Below, piece after piece: positions 6,060-11,854 of a stretch of 11,854 bases of DNA. The stretch is from an uncultured Clostridia bacterium. Lineage in GTDB: Bacteria > Bacillota_A > Clostridia > TANB77 > CAG-508. The stretch spans positions 1-11,854 of the forward strand of contig CANQEA010000041.1 in the NCBI GenBank assembly GCA_947594095.1. The letters are read 5' to 3'. Under the pieces are notes generated by a model. It ran no database searches. It was not told where the DNA came from and saw nothing but the letters and a program-made list of their open reading frames with translations. A program made the translations under genes and the position numbers. Every line of letters starts with the position of its first letter. Position 1 is the first letter of the stretch.

Positions 6060-6980
6060 TTATTCCAAATCCCACTTTGGTACATATTCTTCCTCATGTT
6101 CTCCTAAATCTTGAATGTAACCGTTTTCTATATTAATTTCTTCTATATAATTTTCTATTTCTTCCCATTCTTTTTGTGTTAATTTTCTATTAATTTCTTG
6201 TATCTCTTTTGCTTTATATGTAGGGAAATATTGTGCCATAATGCTAACATATACTTCTTTTGGAATATTTTCTTTTATCCATTTTATCACATTTTTACTG
6301 TTTTCTATATTATTAGGTAAAACAAGATGTCTTATTATAACACCTTTTTCTATTATACCTTTTTTATTTATTTTTATATCTCCTACTTGTCTAATCATCT
6401 CTTTTATTGCATTTGTTGCTATTTCAAAATAATTATCTATTTTTGAATATTTTTGTCCAAGTGTATTATCTGAATATTTTAAATCTGGTAAATATACATC
6501 AATATATCCTTCTAGCATTTTTAAAGTTTCTATATTTTCATATGAATTTGTATTATATATAATTGGAATATTTAATCCATTTTCTTTTGCAATTTTTATT
6601 GCTTCTATAATTTGTGGCACATAGCTAGTAGGTGTTACTAAATTAATATTTTCTACATTTTTTTGTTGTTGCATTAAAAAAATTTGTGCTAGTTCTTCAA
6701 TTGTAATTTCTTTTCCTTTTCCTAACTGGCTAATCTCATAATTTTGACAATAAACACAGTTTAAATTACAGTTTGAAAAAAATACAGTTCCAGAGCCATT
6801 TTTACCACTTATACATGGTTCTTCAAAATTATGTGTTGAATATAATGCTATTTTTACTTTATTAGTTGCTTTACATCTTCCTATTTTTCCATCGGTTCTG
6901 TCAATATTACATTTATGAGGACATAAATTACAATTTTTTAATTCTGGTATTGTTTCAATATATCTTAAAACTTTTTTCAT
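6060..6980 (-). CDS. Radical SAM protein, PflA/PflX-like (COG1313 type)
   Basis: A 306-residue radical SAM protein related to putative pyruvate formate-lyase activating enzymes. Cys71, Cys75 and Cys78 (CNLNCVYCQN) form the CxxxCxxC that binds the catalytic 4Fe-4S cluster, which reduces S-adenosylmethionine. The preceding GSGTVFF is typical of this subgroup. An N-terminal Cys set (Cys17, 20, 24, 36; NCNLCPHKC) may hold a second metal site. Later segments LVTPTSYVPQI, IIYNTNSYE and the DVYLPDLKY strand fit the partial TIM barrel. No glycyl-radical enzyme gene is in the window, so the partner is unknown, and true PflA activity is doubtful given this divergent subgroup. The gene starts 3 bases after the stop of the 6984-7460 gene, with GGAG inside that gene's end, so the two are tightly coupled. 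Confidence 0.85.
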   Translation of the reverse strand: MKKVLRYIETIPELKNCNLCPHKCNIDRTDGKIGRCKATNKVKIALYSTHNFEEPCISGKNGSGTVFFSNCNLNCVYCQNYEISQLGKGKEITIEELAQIFLMQQQKNVENINLVTPTSYVPQIIEAIKIAKENGLNIPIIYNTNSYENIETLKMLEGYIDVYLPDLKYSDNTLGQKYSKIDNYFEIATNAIKEMIRQVGDIKINKKGIIEKGVIIRHLVLPNNIENSKNVIKWIKENIPKEVYVSIMAQYFPTYKAKEIQEINRKLTQKEWEEIENYIEEINIENGYIQDLGEHEEEYVPKWDLE

Positions 6981-6983
6981 ATT

Positions 6984-7460
6984 TTAAATTTTCTCCAAAT
7001 TTTCAAATTTGATTTCACTATTTTTTAGTTTCATAGCTTTTAGCTTTTTAAATTTAATTGTTTTGCTTTGCAATAACCAACTATTAGCAGATTCCCATAT
7101 TGAAAAAGAACCAATAGTTGAAATAATTTCCAAAATTATGATATTTATTTTATCAGCTAATAATATTGAAAATATTATAAATACTATTCCTACTATCAAC
7201 ATTCCAATTTGTTTTGTCCTATTTATTCTTTGCTGTCTATTTATTAATATCAATTGTTCATCACAATATTTTTGAAAAGATTTTTTAAATTTATCTTCAT
7301 CTATTTTTTTCGTTGAAATTATTTCTATATCTTCTTTTTCTTTTATTGAAGTGACTTCTTCTCTGTTATTTATATAAGATATTAAATCTTCACTTAATGT
7401 TTCTCCAAATTTGTCAAATGAATTATATAATTCGTCTTCTTTATCTATTTTTATTTTCAT
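6984..7460 (-). CDS. Two-TM membrane protein of unknown function
   Basis: A 158-residue protein with a charged N-terminal cytoplasmic segment (about 1-84), two adjacent transmembrane helices (about 86-102 and 105-122) forming a hairpin, and a basic C-terminal tail (about 133-158). The stretch IGSFSIWESANSWLLQSK (about 116-133), followed by a Lys-rich helix and an EIKFENLE end, recalls a widespread uncharacterised family of two-TM proteins whose second helix is followed by a WE motif. That resemblance is from memory and weak. The start is ATG with AGGAG at about 10 bases. It is the first gene of a likely operon with the radical SAM and HAD genes. I could not place a convincing promoter between 7461 and 7541. 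Confidence 0.75.
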   Translation of the reverse strand: MKIKIDKEDELYNSFDKFGETLSEDLISYINNREEVTSIKEKEDIEIISTKKIDEDKFKKSFQKYCDEQLILINRQQRINRTKQIGMLIVGIVFIIFSILLADKINIIILEIISTIGSFSIWESANSWLLQSKTIKFKKLKAMKLKNSEIKFENLEKI

Positions 7461-7541
7461 ATACTCATCTCTCCTATTTATTATGTGATTAATTAAAATA
7501 TAACTAAAAAAGTGAATTTTATTGTATAATATACTTTAAAT

Positions 7542-7575
7542 AAAAATCCTCTAAATTTTAAACTAGAGGATTTTT
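7542..7575 (-). terminator. Rho-independent terminator after the NlpC/P60 gene
   Basis: A perfect 12-bp stem (7542-7553 with 7564-7575, core ATCCTCTA/TAGAGGAT), a 10-base loop and a T-run on the minus strand. It lies 16 bases beyond the stop of the surface hydrolase gene. Confidence 0.85.
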
Positions 7576-7591
7576 ATTATAAGCTATGTAT

Positions 7592-9565
7592 TTATTTATT
7601 TTTCTTGTTTTTTATTATTTCTTCTCTCAAACATATTGATAAGTAAAATGCTAGAACTACTAATATTGCAAGTACATTTATCCAAAAATATGGTGTTGAA
7701 ATATATCCATAATCAGTAGAGCCTGTAAAAGGTAATTTTAAGTTAGCCAAACTTTCTTTCATAGCATCTAATGGTGAGTCATTATTAGACTGATTTGAGT
7801 TGTTTTGATTACTACTTCCATTTCCTGATTGTTCTCCTTGGCTTGGGCTACTAGGTTTATTTCCTTCTTGTCCTGGGTTTTCGTTTTCTCCTTTATTATC
7901 TTCTTGTTTATTTGGATCTTCTTCTATTTCAAAAGTTTTTGTGATTTTGTTTGCGAAATTGTTTATTCCTTTTATTTCAATAGTTGCAGTTCCAACTTCA
8001 ATATTATTTAAATAGCTAATTTCGAAATTCACATTTTCATATAATGATTTTCCATTATATTTTACATCTACTTTTGGTTTTTTCTCTGTTCCATCATAAA
8101 TATTTTTTGTTTCTTCTACTTCAATTGTACATTCATTTAAATCAATTGGATTCATAAAAGAAATTACGCCTGTTATGTTGTGTAACCATGTTGTTCCATT
8201 GCCACGTCTAACATCTAAAGAATTTACTGTTACAGCATAAACATCTTTAATTACTATATCTCCTACTTCATCTACAACTGTACCCAAATCACTTACTACA
8301 AAATTTTTATCTTTATCCATTCCTATATATACCATTGTGTGACCACTAATATAAAATAATGAGCCTGCTGGTAAAGTTGATAAATATTGTATTTTTTCTT
8401 CGTCTGACATATTTGATACATTTACATATTTTTCAGGTACTTTTTCCTGCCATGTTGTATTTCTTGGAAGTTCTAGTCCAAAACATTTATATATATTTCT
8501 TGTGTATAATGAACAGTCCATGTTTCCATTCATTCCACCCCAGCCGTATTCATCTCCTATACATGAGAACGCAACATCTAATACATTGTTTTGAGTTAAT
8601 GGTAAATACCCTTTATGCACTTCTAAACTTTTATTCAATACTGCATATCTTTTTTCTGCTTTACCTTCTGCATTATTTCCTGCAAAATACACTATGTAAT
8701 TATTTGTTGCTTGTCCTGCTAAATTTGAAGGTATTTCTGATTCTGGAACTAGTTTTAAAACAGTTCCAAGCATTAAATTAACATCTTCTAATCCAGAACT
8801 TTCTAAGATTATTTTACTACCTGTGACTGTTATAAAATTTGTACCATTTGTTGCAACTTTCCAATAATCTGTCCATTCTTGTTTTGTTTCACATATTGCT
8901 ACATTTTTACCACTTACCCAACCTGTACAATTTGTTGAATAACCCCAATAGAACGTGTTTCCATCTATTTCACATTTTGCTCTTATTAGAAATGGCTCAT
9001 TTGTATTCATTGCTGAGCTTTGCATCTCATCGTCATTATCTGTTGCACTATATCCAATTACATCATTAGTAGGCCATGCTTTCATATCTGCCCTATTTGT
9101 GCAAACTCCATATTTGTTATTTTGTGTTCCAGTATAACCTGTTTCTGATATAGCTGTTATTAATTTTGAAAAATATTCTTGATTATTTATTTGTACACCA
9201 TTTATAAACAATGCTCTAGTTGGAATTTCAACATTTGAAAGTGCTTGTCTTCTTTCATCTGCATTAAATGTTTCATTTAATGTTTCCAAATCAAAAACCA
9301 TAGTTCCACTACCATCTACAATTTTTTTATTTAATGTTGATATTTCAGTACTATTCATTAATTGTTTATTTATATCTATAAAATTTTTATCTTTCCAGTA
9401 ATTTGCTCTACACATTTCTTCTGTAATTCCATGTAAATATTCATCTTTTCTTACATAATCTGCTTTTTTACCTGTAAAGTATGATGAAGAAGCATTTACT
9501 TTGCATCCAAATAAAACAATAATTGCTATATTTAACAATAAGATAAATTTAATTTTTGTTTTCAT
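7592..9565 (-). CDS. Secreted NlpC/P60 peptidoglycan hydrolase with LPFTG anchor
   Basis: A 657-residue surface protein that should cleave peptide cross-links of peptidoglycan outside the cell. Order: signal peptide (1-25); N-terminal NlpC/P60-associated domain (about 40-170) with a TNRADMKAWPT segment; SH3-like domain (about 187-225; FYWGYSTNCTGWV); NlpC/P60 catalytic domain (about 325-470) with Cys351 in MDCSLYTR and His409 in SGHTMVYIG; an Ig-like repeat with the NIYDGTEKKPKV signature (about 478-547); an Asn/Ser/Gly/Gln-rich wall-spanning linker (550-600); LPFTG (611-615), a membrane helix (about 626-644) and a Lys-rich tail. LPFTG makes it a sortase substrate. The signal peptide also holds LFGC (18-21), an imperfect lipobox. 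AAGGAG is followed by ATGTAA and then the true ATG, a minimal start-stop. Confidence 0.9.
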   Translation of the reverse strand: MKTKIKFILLLNIAIIVLFGCKVNASSSYFTGKKADYVRKDEYLHGITEEMCRANYWKDKNFIDINKQLMNSTEISTLNKKIVDGSGTMVFDLETLNETFNADERRQALSNVEIPTRALFINGVQINNQEYFSKLITAISETGYTGTQNNKYGVCTNRADMKAWPTNDVIGYSATDNDDEMQSSAMNTNEPFLIRAKCEIDGNTFYWGYSTNCTGWVSGKNVAICETKQEWTDYWKVATNGTNFITVTGSKIILESSGLEDVNLMLGTVLKLVPESEIPSNLAGQATNNYIVYFAGNNAEGKAEKRYAVLNKSLEVHKGYLPLTQNNVLDVAFSCIGDEYGWGGMNGNMDCSLYTRNIYKCFGLELPRNTTWQEKVPEKYVNVSNMSDEEKIQYLSTLPAGSLFYISGHTMVYIGMDKDKNFVVSDLGTVVDEVGDIVIKDVYAVTVNSLDVRRGNGTTWLHNITGVISFMNPIDLNECTIEVEETKNIYDGTEKKPKVDVKYNGKSLYENVNFEISYLNNIEVGTATIEIKGINNFANKITKTFEIEEDPNKQEDNKGENENPGQEGNKPSSPSQGEQSGNGSSNQNNSNQSNNDSPLDAMKESLANLKLPFTGSTDYGYISTPYFWINVLAILVVLAFYLSICLREEIIKNKKNK

Positions 9566-9599
9566 TTTACATTTTCTCCTTTAATTTTTGATAGTATTA

Positions 9600-9616
9600 T
9601 AGAAGTTATCCTTCTA
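9600..9616 (-). promoter_or_regulatory. Leader hairpin before the NlpC/P60 gene
   Basis: TAGAAG and CTTCTA (6 bp) with a 5-base loop lie between the promoter and the ribosome binding site. This could be an operator or an mRNA-stabilising leader hairpin. Nothing specific is recognised. Confidence 0.35.
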
Positions 9617-9629
9617 GATTTATGGGTTT

Positions 9630-9657
9630 ATTGTAACATACTTTTTAAAATTGTCAA
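9630..9657 (-). promoter_or_regulatory. Sigma-A promoter of the NlpC/P60 gene
   Basis: A perfect TTGACA (9652-9657) and TACAAT (9630-9635) have a 16-base spacer on the minus strand. The predicted leader is about 58 bases. The gene stands between two terminators and is probably monocistronic. Confidence 0.7.
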
Positions 9658-9690
9658 TAATTTTACATAAAAATCATCAAAAGTATAAAA

Positions 9691-9720
9691 AAGCAAGAAA
9701 TATCAACTAATTTCTTGCTT
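9691..9720 (-). terminator. Rho-independent terminator after the pilin-like gene
   Basis: A perfect 11-bp stem AAGCAAGAAAT/ATTTCTTGCTT (9691-9701 with 9710-9720), an 8-base loop and a T-run on the minus strand. It lies 49 bases after the TAA at 9770-9772. This supports that stop, reached through the second +1 shift, as the real gene end, though it would also serve the earlier stop at 9876. Confidence 0.8.
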
Positions 9721-9769
9721 CTTTATTTATATTTTCTCCTTTTAACTATTAACTTCAGCTATATATATA

Positions 9770-11175
9770 TTATACACATTCTGAAATTGTCCAACTTTTC
9801 ACGTCTTCATCACTCGTTGAGATGCCATCGTTTGTCAACTTGATGTTAGATTTCAAATAAACCGCAGGGCGGACGCTATAACCGCTGTTGCCAGTACCGC
9901 GGTAAGAATAAAATAAGTAGCCACAGTTCACGGCTCCGCCTTCCTTCCACAATGCGCAAACCAAAGTTGACATAGCCCACTGTCGCGTCGACGCACTGTG
10001 AACCGAGCCAGTAAGCAACATTGGTTCCAGAACTATTTTGGAATAACGCTTTATATGCATTTGTTCCTTCTTTTACTGTACCAACTCCGTCAGAATTATC
10101 TGCTGTCAGGCTTTGTGGATAATAGAAATAGTATGTACTTGTAAATTTTTGACTATCATTCTCTCCTAAATTTACAGGATTCCCTTGTGCATCTAAATAT
10201 TGAAATTCTGAATATGAATCTGATCCATTTGTTACTGATGAACTATAACTAACTTCACTCTGATATGTTTCCCAACTATATGTTACTTCATTTTCATATT
10301 GCCATACATTACCCTTTCCATATGGTGTTTTTTCAACATTTCCTTCCTTTGTAGGATCATATCCTGTTACATTATTTATATCATCTACATTTATACTTCT
10401 TGTTTTGCTCTCATCTGCATATTTCCCTTGTCCATATAATTTACTTATTTTGTCTAATTCTTGTATTCCATTTACATAGCCTTTGCCACCGTTTAATTCT
10501 AATGTTTTACTTCCTTCTGCTTTTATTACATCATCTGTTGTTATTATCAATTGTCCACTTTCTTCATCTGCTCCTAGTACTATCCAACCACCAGTAAAGT
10601 CACTTATTTTGTATGTTCTATCTTCATAACCATTATCATTTTGATTTGATGTTTCACTACTTTTACTTACTCCATTAGTAGGATCATATCCTGTTATTAT
10701 ATCTCCCACATTTACTACTGCTCCATCACTTCCTGTTATTTTTGTTCCTTCTTGTGCCCATGTTACTACTTTGCCTTTTATTATATCTCCATCACTATTT
10801 ATTGTAAACGTATATCCATCTACAACTGCTGTTACTGGAAATCCATTTGTAGCATCACTTAATATTGCTGTTCCACCTGTATGAGTTTCTATGTTTGGCT
10901 TTAATGTCTCCGCATCTAAATTTCCACTTTTGTCATAACTTGCAAGCACTTCTGTTGCCACTTTGTCATATGCTCCTGCTTCTGCATTTGTATCTGCTGC
11001 TTCTTGTGCCTTTGTTAGTAATCCATTATCTCCAAAAAGTGTGTTAATACTTACTCCGCGCTAGGATCAGAATTACTATAATTGTAATTACTAACGCAAT
11101 TAATGTGATACCCTTGTTTTTTGTTTGTACATTTTTGTATTTTGTTTTTTTGTTCATTTGTTCATTTTTTAACAT
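9770..11175 (-). CDS. Type IV pilin-like protein, requires two +1 shifts at CGG
   Basis: Joined through +1 shifts at 11058 and 9938, this gives 467 residues: 39 before the first shift, 373 between, 55 after. The N-terminus is a class III-like prepilin signal: a Lys-rich leader, a cleavage-type site KG/ITLIALV (Gly22/Ile23; Ala replaces the usual Glu5), then a hydrophobic helix ending ILILA-GVSINTLFG, a very common Gram-positive pilin-like sequence. The body has GWIVLGADEESGQLIITTDD and a RSINVDDINNVTGYDP block found in clostridial pilin-like proteins. The end reads YWLGSQCVDA, FGLRIV, then after the shift CGYLFYSYRG and YSVRPAVYLKSN. The start is ATG with AGGAG at 8 bases. Without the shifts only a 43-residue peptide would be made. 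It could be a pseudogene, but sequence outside the CGG sites is intact and codon-like throughout. Confidence 0.75.
9840..10025 (-). other. GC-rich NNY-patterned segment, candidate DGR variable region
   Basis: By hand count 9781-10020 is about 48% GC (116 of 240), against 32% in 10021-10080. It has a sharp edge and codons (CGC, GTC, GGC, AAC) unlike the rest of the gene. From the AAC at 9928 to the CCT of VRP (9866-9928) 20 of 21 codons end in C or T. That is the NNY pattern expected where adenines of AAY codons are mutagenised by a diversity-generating retroelement. It encodes the C-terminal tip of the pilin-like protein. No reverse transcriptase, Avd or template repeat is in the window. Cassette exchange by recombination is the alternative. 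Confidence 0.45.
9935..9938 (-). other. CGGA site: second +1 frame change in the pilin-like gene
   Basis: The zero frame reads GGA AGG CGG AGC CGT and continues to a stop at 9876 without family similarity. Skipping C (9938) gives GGA GCC GTG AAC and restores the VRPAVYLKS end. Homology places the shift within a few codons but does not fix the base, since loss of an A in GGAAGG would also work. Confidence 0.55.
11055..11058 (-). other. CGGA site: first +1 frame change in the pilin-like gene
   Basis: The zero frame reads CTA GCG CGG AGT AAG TAT TAA. Skipping C (11058) gives GCG GGA GTA AGT ATT AAC, restoring ILILA-GVSINT, a strongly conserved junction in clostridial pilin-like N-termini. Ala-Gly at this point fixes both site and residue. 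Confidence 0.7.
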
Positions 11176-11274
11176 CTTTTTCACTCCTTCTTTTGTTATT
11201 GTTGCCTTATTTTGCTTTATTATTCAATAGAACAAAAACAAGGTTAAGAACTATTCTTACTATGTGTTAAGTTT

Positions 11275-11303
11275 ATTATATGAATAGTTAGTTTTATTGT
11301 CAA
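11275..11303 (-). promoter_or_regulatory. Consensus sigma-A promoter of the pilin-like gene
   Basis: TTGACA (11298-11303) and TATAAT (11275-11280) with a 17-base spacer on the minus strand, a perfect match to the sigma-A consensus. Strong constitutive expression is expected, which argues against the gene being a dead remnant. Confidence 0.8.
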
Positions 11304-11320
11304 TATTTTTGTTAATTTTT

Positions 11321-11525
11321 ATCTTTAAGTATATTACTTGAAGAAAGCAAAAAACACTTATAACTACTGATTCCCAATAATTATAAGCATTTTATGTGTA
11401 AATATTAAAAAAATATTTTATTAAATGTGTAGAAAGAAAATTTCTATGAAAATACTTGTTTTTAATGTTATAATCTTTATTATAATAAACATATAAAAAA
11501 ATCCTTAAGTAATATACTTAAAGAT
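11321..11525. repeat. 19-bp perfect inverted repeat flanking 167 bases
   Basis: AAGTAATATACTTAAAGAT occurs at 11507-11525 on the plus strand and as its exact complement at 11321-11339. The right copy forms part of the terminator hairpin at 11497-11529. The arms could pair in a transcript or mark a small insertion. No transposase or target duplication is visible. Confidence 0.5.
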
Positions 11526-11529
11526 TTTT
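11497..11529 (-). terminator. Rho-independent terminator after the edge membrane gene
   Basis: Stem of 7 bp (AAAAATC/GATTTTT), one C/A mismatch and 7 bp (TTAAGTA/TACTTAA) with a 3-base loop and a T-run on the minus strand. It lies about 104 bases past the stop at 11633. Confidence 0.65.
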
Positions 11530-11632
11530 AATTTCTTAATTTCTCGTGTTTTTATATTATTTTTATTTTTCTTATTTTTACTTCACCTTTATTTTAAGCA
11601 TAATCTTTTTCTTTGTCAATACTTTTTCAAGA

Positions 11633-11854
11633 TTATTTTACTTTTTTAATTTCCCTGTGTTTATTCTTAACTATTATTTTATCACAGAATGCGAGTATTG
11701 CTGGCAACAGTGCTAGAATCAAAATTGTAGAGCATAATGTTCCTTCTGAAATTGTCTTACATATTTTAGCAGCAATAGCTGATGCAAAATTTGCTATAAT
11801 TAAAGTTACTATAATAAGTATTGAACTTGAAGTTAATATAGTATGTATTGACTT
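11633..11854 (-). CDS. Membrane protein, C-terminal part, cut by window edge
   Basis: A frame open from the right edge to TAA at 11633-11635 gives 73 residues with no start inside the window. It has two hydrophobic helices, SSSILIIVTLIIANFASAIA (about 9-28) and TILILALLPAILAFC (about 43-57), separated by the short loop KICKTISEGTLCS and followed by a basic tail with VKNKHREIKKVK. The pattern is that of a small integral membrane protein with both ends probably cytoplasmic. I do not recognise a family. A terminator 104 bases downstream supports it as a genuine gene end. Confidence 0.5.
   Translation of the reverse strand, partial: KSIHTILTSSSILIIVTLIIANFASAIAAKICKTISEGTLCSTILILALLPAILAFCDKIIVKNKHREIKKVK

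Larger units (their letters stand above)
11176..11632 (-). other. Non-coding region between pilin-like gene and edge gene
   Basis: About 457 bases with no supported gene on either strand. It holds, from high to low coordinate, the terminator of the edge gene (11497-11529), short hairpins at 11430-11446 and 11357-11387, one arm of the inverted repeat (11321-11339), the pilin-like promoter (11275-11303), a leader hairpin TAAGAA/TTCTTA (11245-11259) and the ribosome binding site. The leader of about 93 bases is long for this window. Confidence 0.6.

Noticed and set aside
9940..10060. A separate small gene starting at 10060 ahead of the VRP segment
   Set aside because: Its first 40 or so residues are an out-of-frame reading of the pilin-like gene. 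Only the part after 9937 matches the family.
2146..11047. Plus-strand open frames, for example 2908-3120, 5573-5878, 7009-7275, 8359-8781 and 8839-9069
   Set aside because: They are antisense to well-supported genes, are rich in Leu, Ile and Phe as expected from the complement of AT-rich genes, and lack ribosome binding sites and family motifs.
4700..11175. Three independent gene-killing insertions or sequencing errors
   Set aside because: Not excluded, but the three sites are not homopolymers, share CGGA in the same phase, and no in-frame CGG occurs elsewhere. I therefore treat decoding as more likely.
11340..11460. Short AT-rich hairpins (11357-11387, 11401-11420, 11430-11446) as a riboswitch
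   Set aside because: The stems are only 6-7 bp in very AT-rich sequence, lie upstream of the mapped promoter, and match no riboswitch consensus that I know.
1..11854. CRISPR arrays, tRNA or rRNA genes, transposases, phage genes, integrase sites
   Set aside because: I looked on both strands and saw no regularly spaced repeats, no tRNA-like cloverleaf or conserved rRNA stretch, and no recombinase motifs.

Overview
The window looks like an accessory stretch of a very AT-rich, low-GC Firmicute, most likely an uncultured anaerobic gut-type clostridium. The reasons are A+T-rich codon use, strong AGGAGG-type ribosome binding sites, consensus sigma-A promoters, many hairpin-plus-T-run terminators, a CxxxCxxC glycyl-radical-activase-like radical SAM protein, an LPxTG surface protein and a Gram-positive type IV pilin-like protein. 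Every supported gene is on the minus strand, so transcription runs from high to low coordinates.

Layout from high to low coordinates. 11633-11854: the end of a membrane protein cut by the window edge. 11176-11632: non-coding, with a terminator, a 19-bp inverted repeat and a perfect sigma-A promoter. 9770-11175: a pilin-like protein whose reading frame needs two +1 shifts and whose C-terminal variable-looking segment has quite different base composition. 7592-9565: a secreted NlpC/P60 cell-wall hydrolase with an LPFTG sorting signal. 5407-7460: a putative three-gene operon (two-TM membrane protein, radical SAM protein, HAD nucleotidase). 4700-5304: a DinJ/YafQ-type toxin-antitoxin pair with its own promoter; the toxin needs one +1 shift. 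2922-4601: an ECF sigma factor fused to a transmembrane helix and a large extracytoplasmic domain. 2412-2768: an MmcQ/YjbR protein. 573-2329: a second ECF sigma factor, translationally coupled to a separate membrane partner. 171-479: a small nucleoside 2-deoxyribosyltransferase-like protein.

The most striking observation is about decoding. Reading every gene by hand, I find exactly three in-frame CGG codons in the window (4809-4811, 9936-9938, 11056-11058). Each lies exactly where the reading frame must move +1 to restore a conserved protein, each is followed by A, and in each case skipping the C gives GGA (Gly). CGA, CGT, CGC, AGA and AGG are used as ordinary in-frame arginine codons. This suggests that CGG is not read as a triplet in this organism and that CGGA is decoded with a +1 shift or as a quadruplet, rather than three independent gene-killing insertions.

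Other themes are two neighbouring ECF sigma modules built in two ways (split and coupled versus fused), each with an ECF-like promoter, and each ending in the same roughly 57-bp combined terminator/promoter element. The pilin-like protein ends in a 48% GC segment with an NNY codon pattern that resembles the variable region of a diversity-generating retroelement target. No reverse transcriptase or template repeat is in the window.
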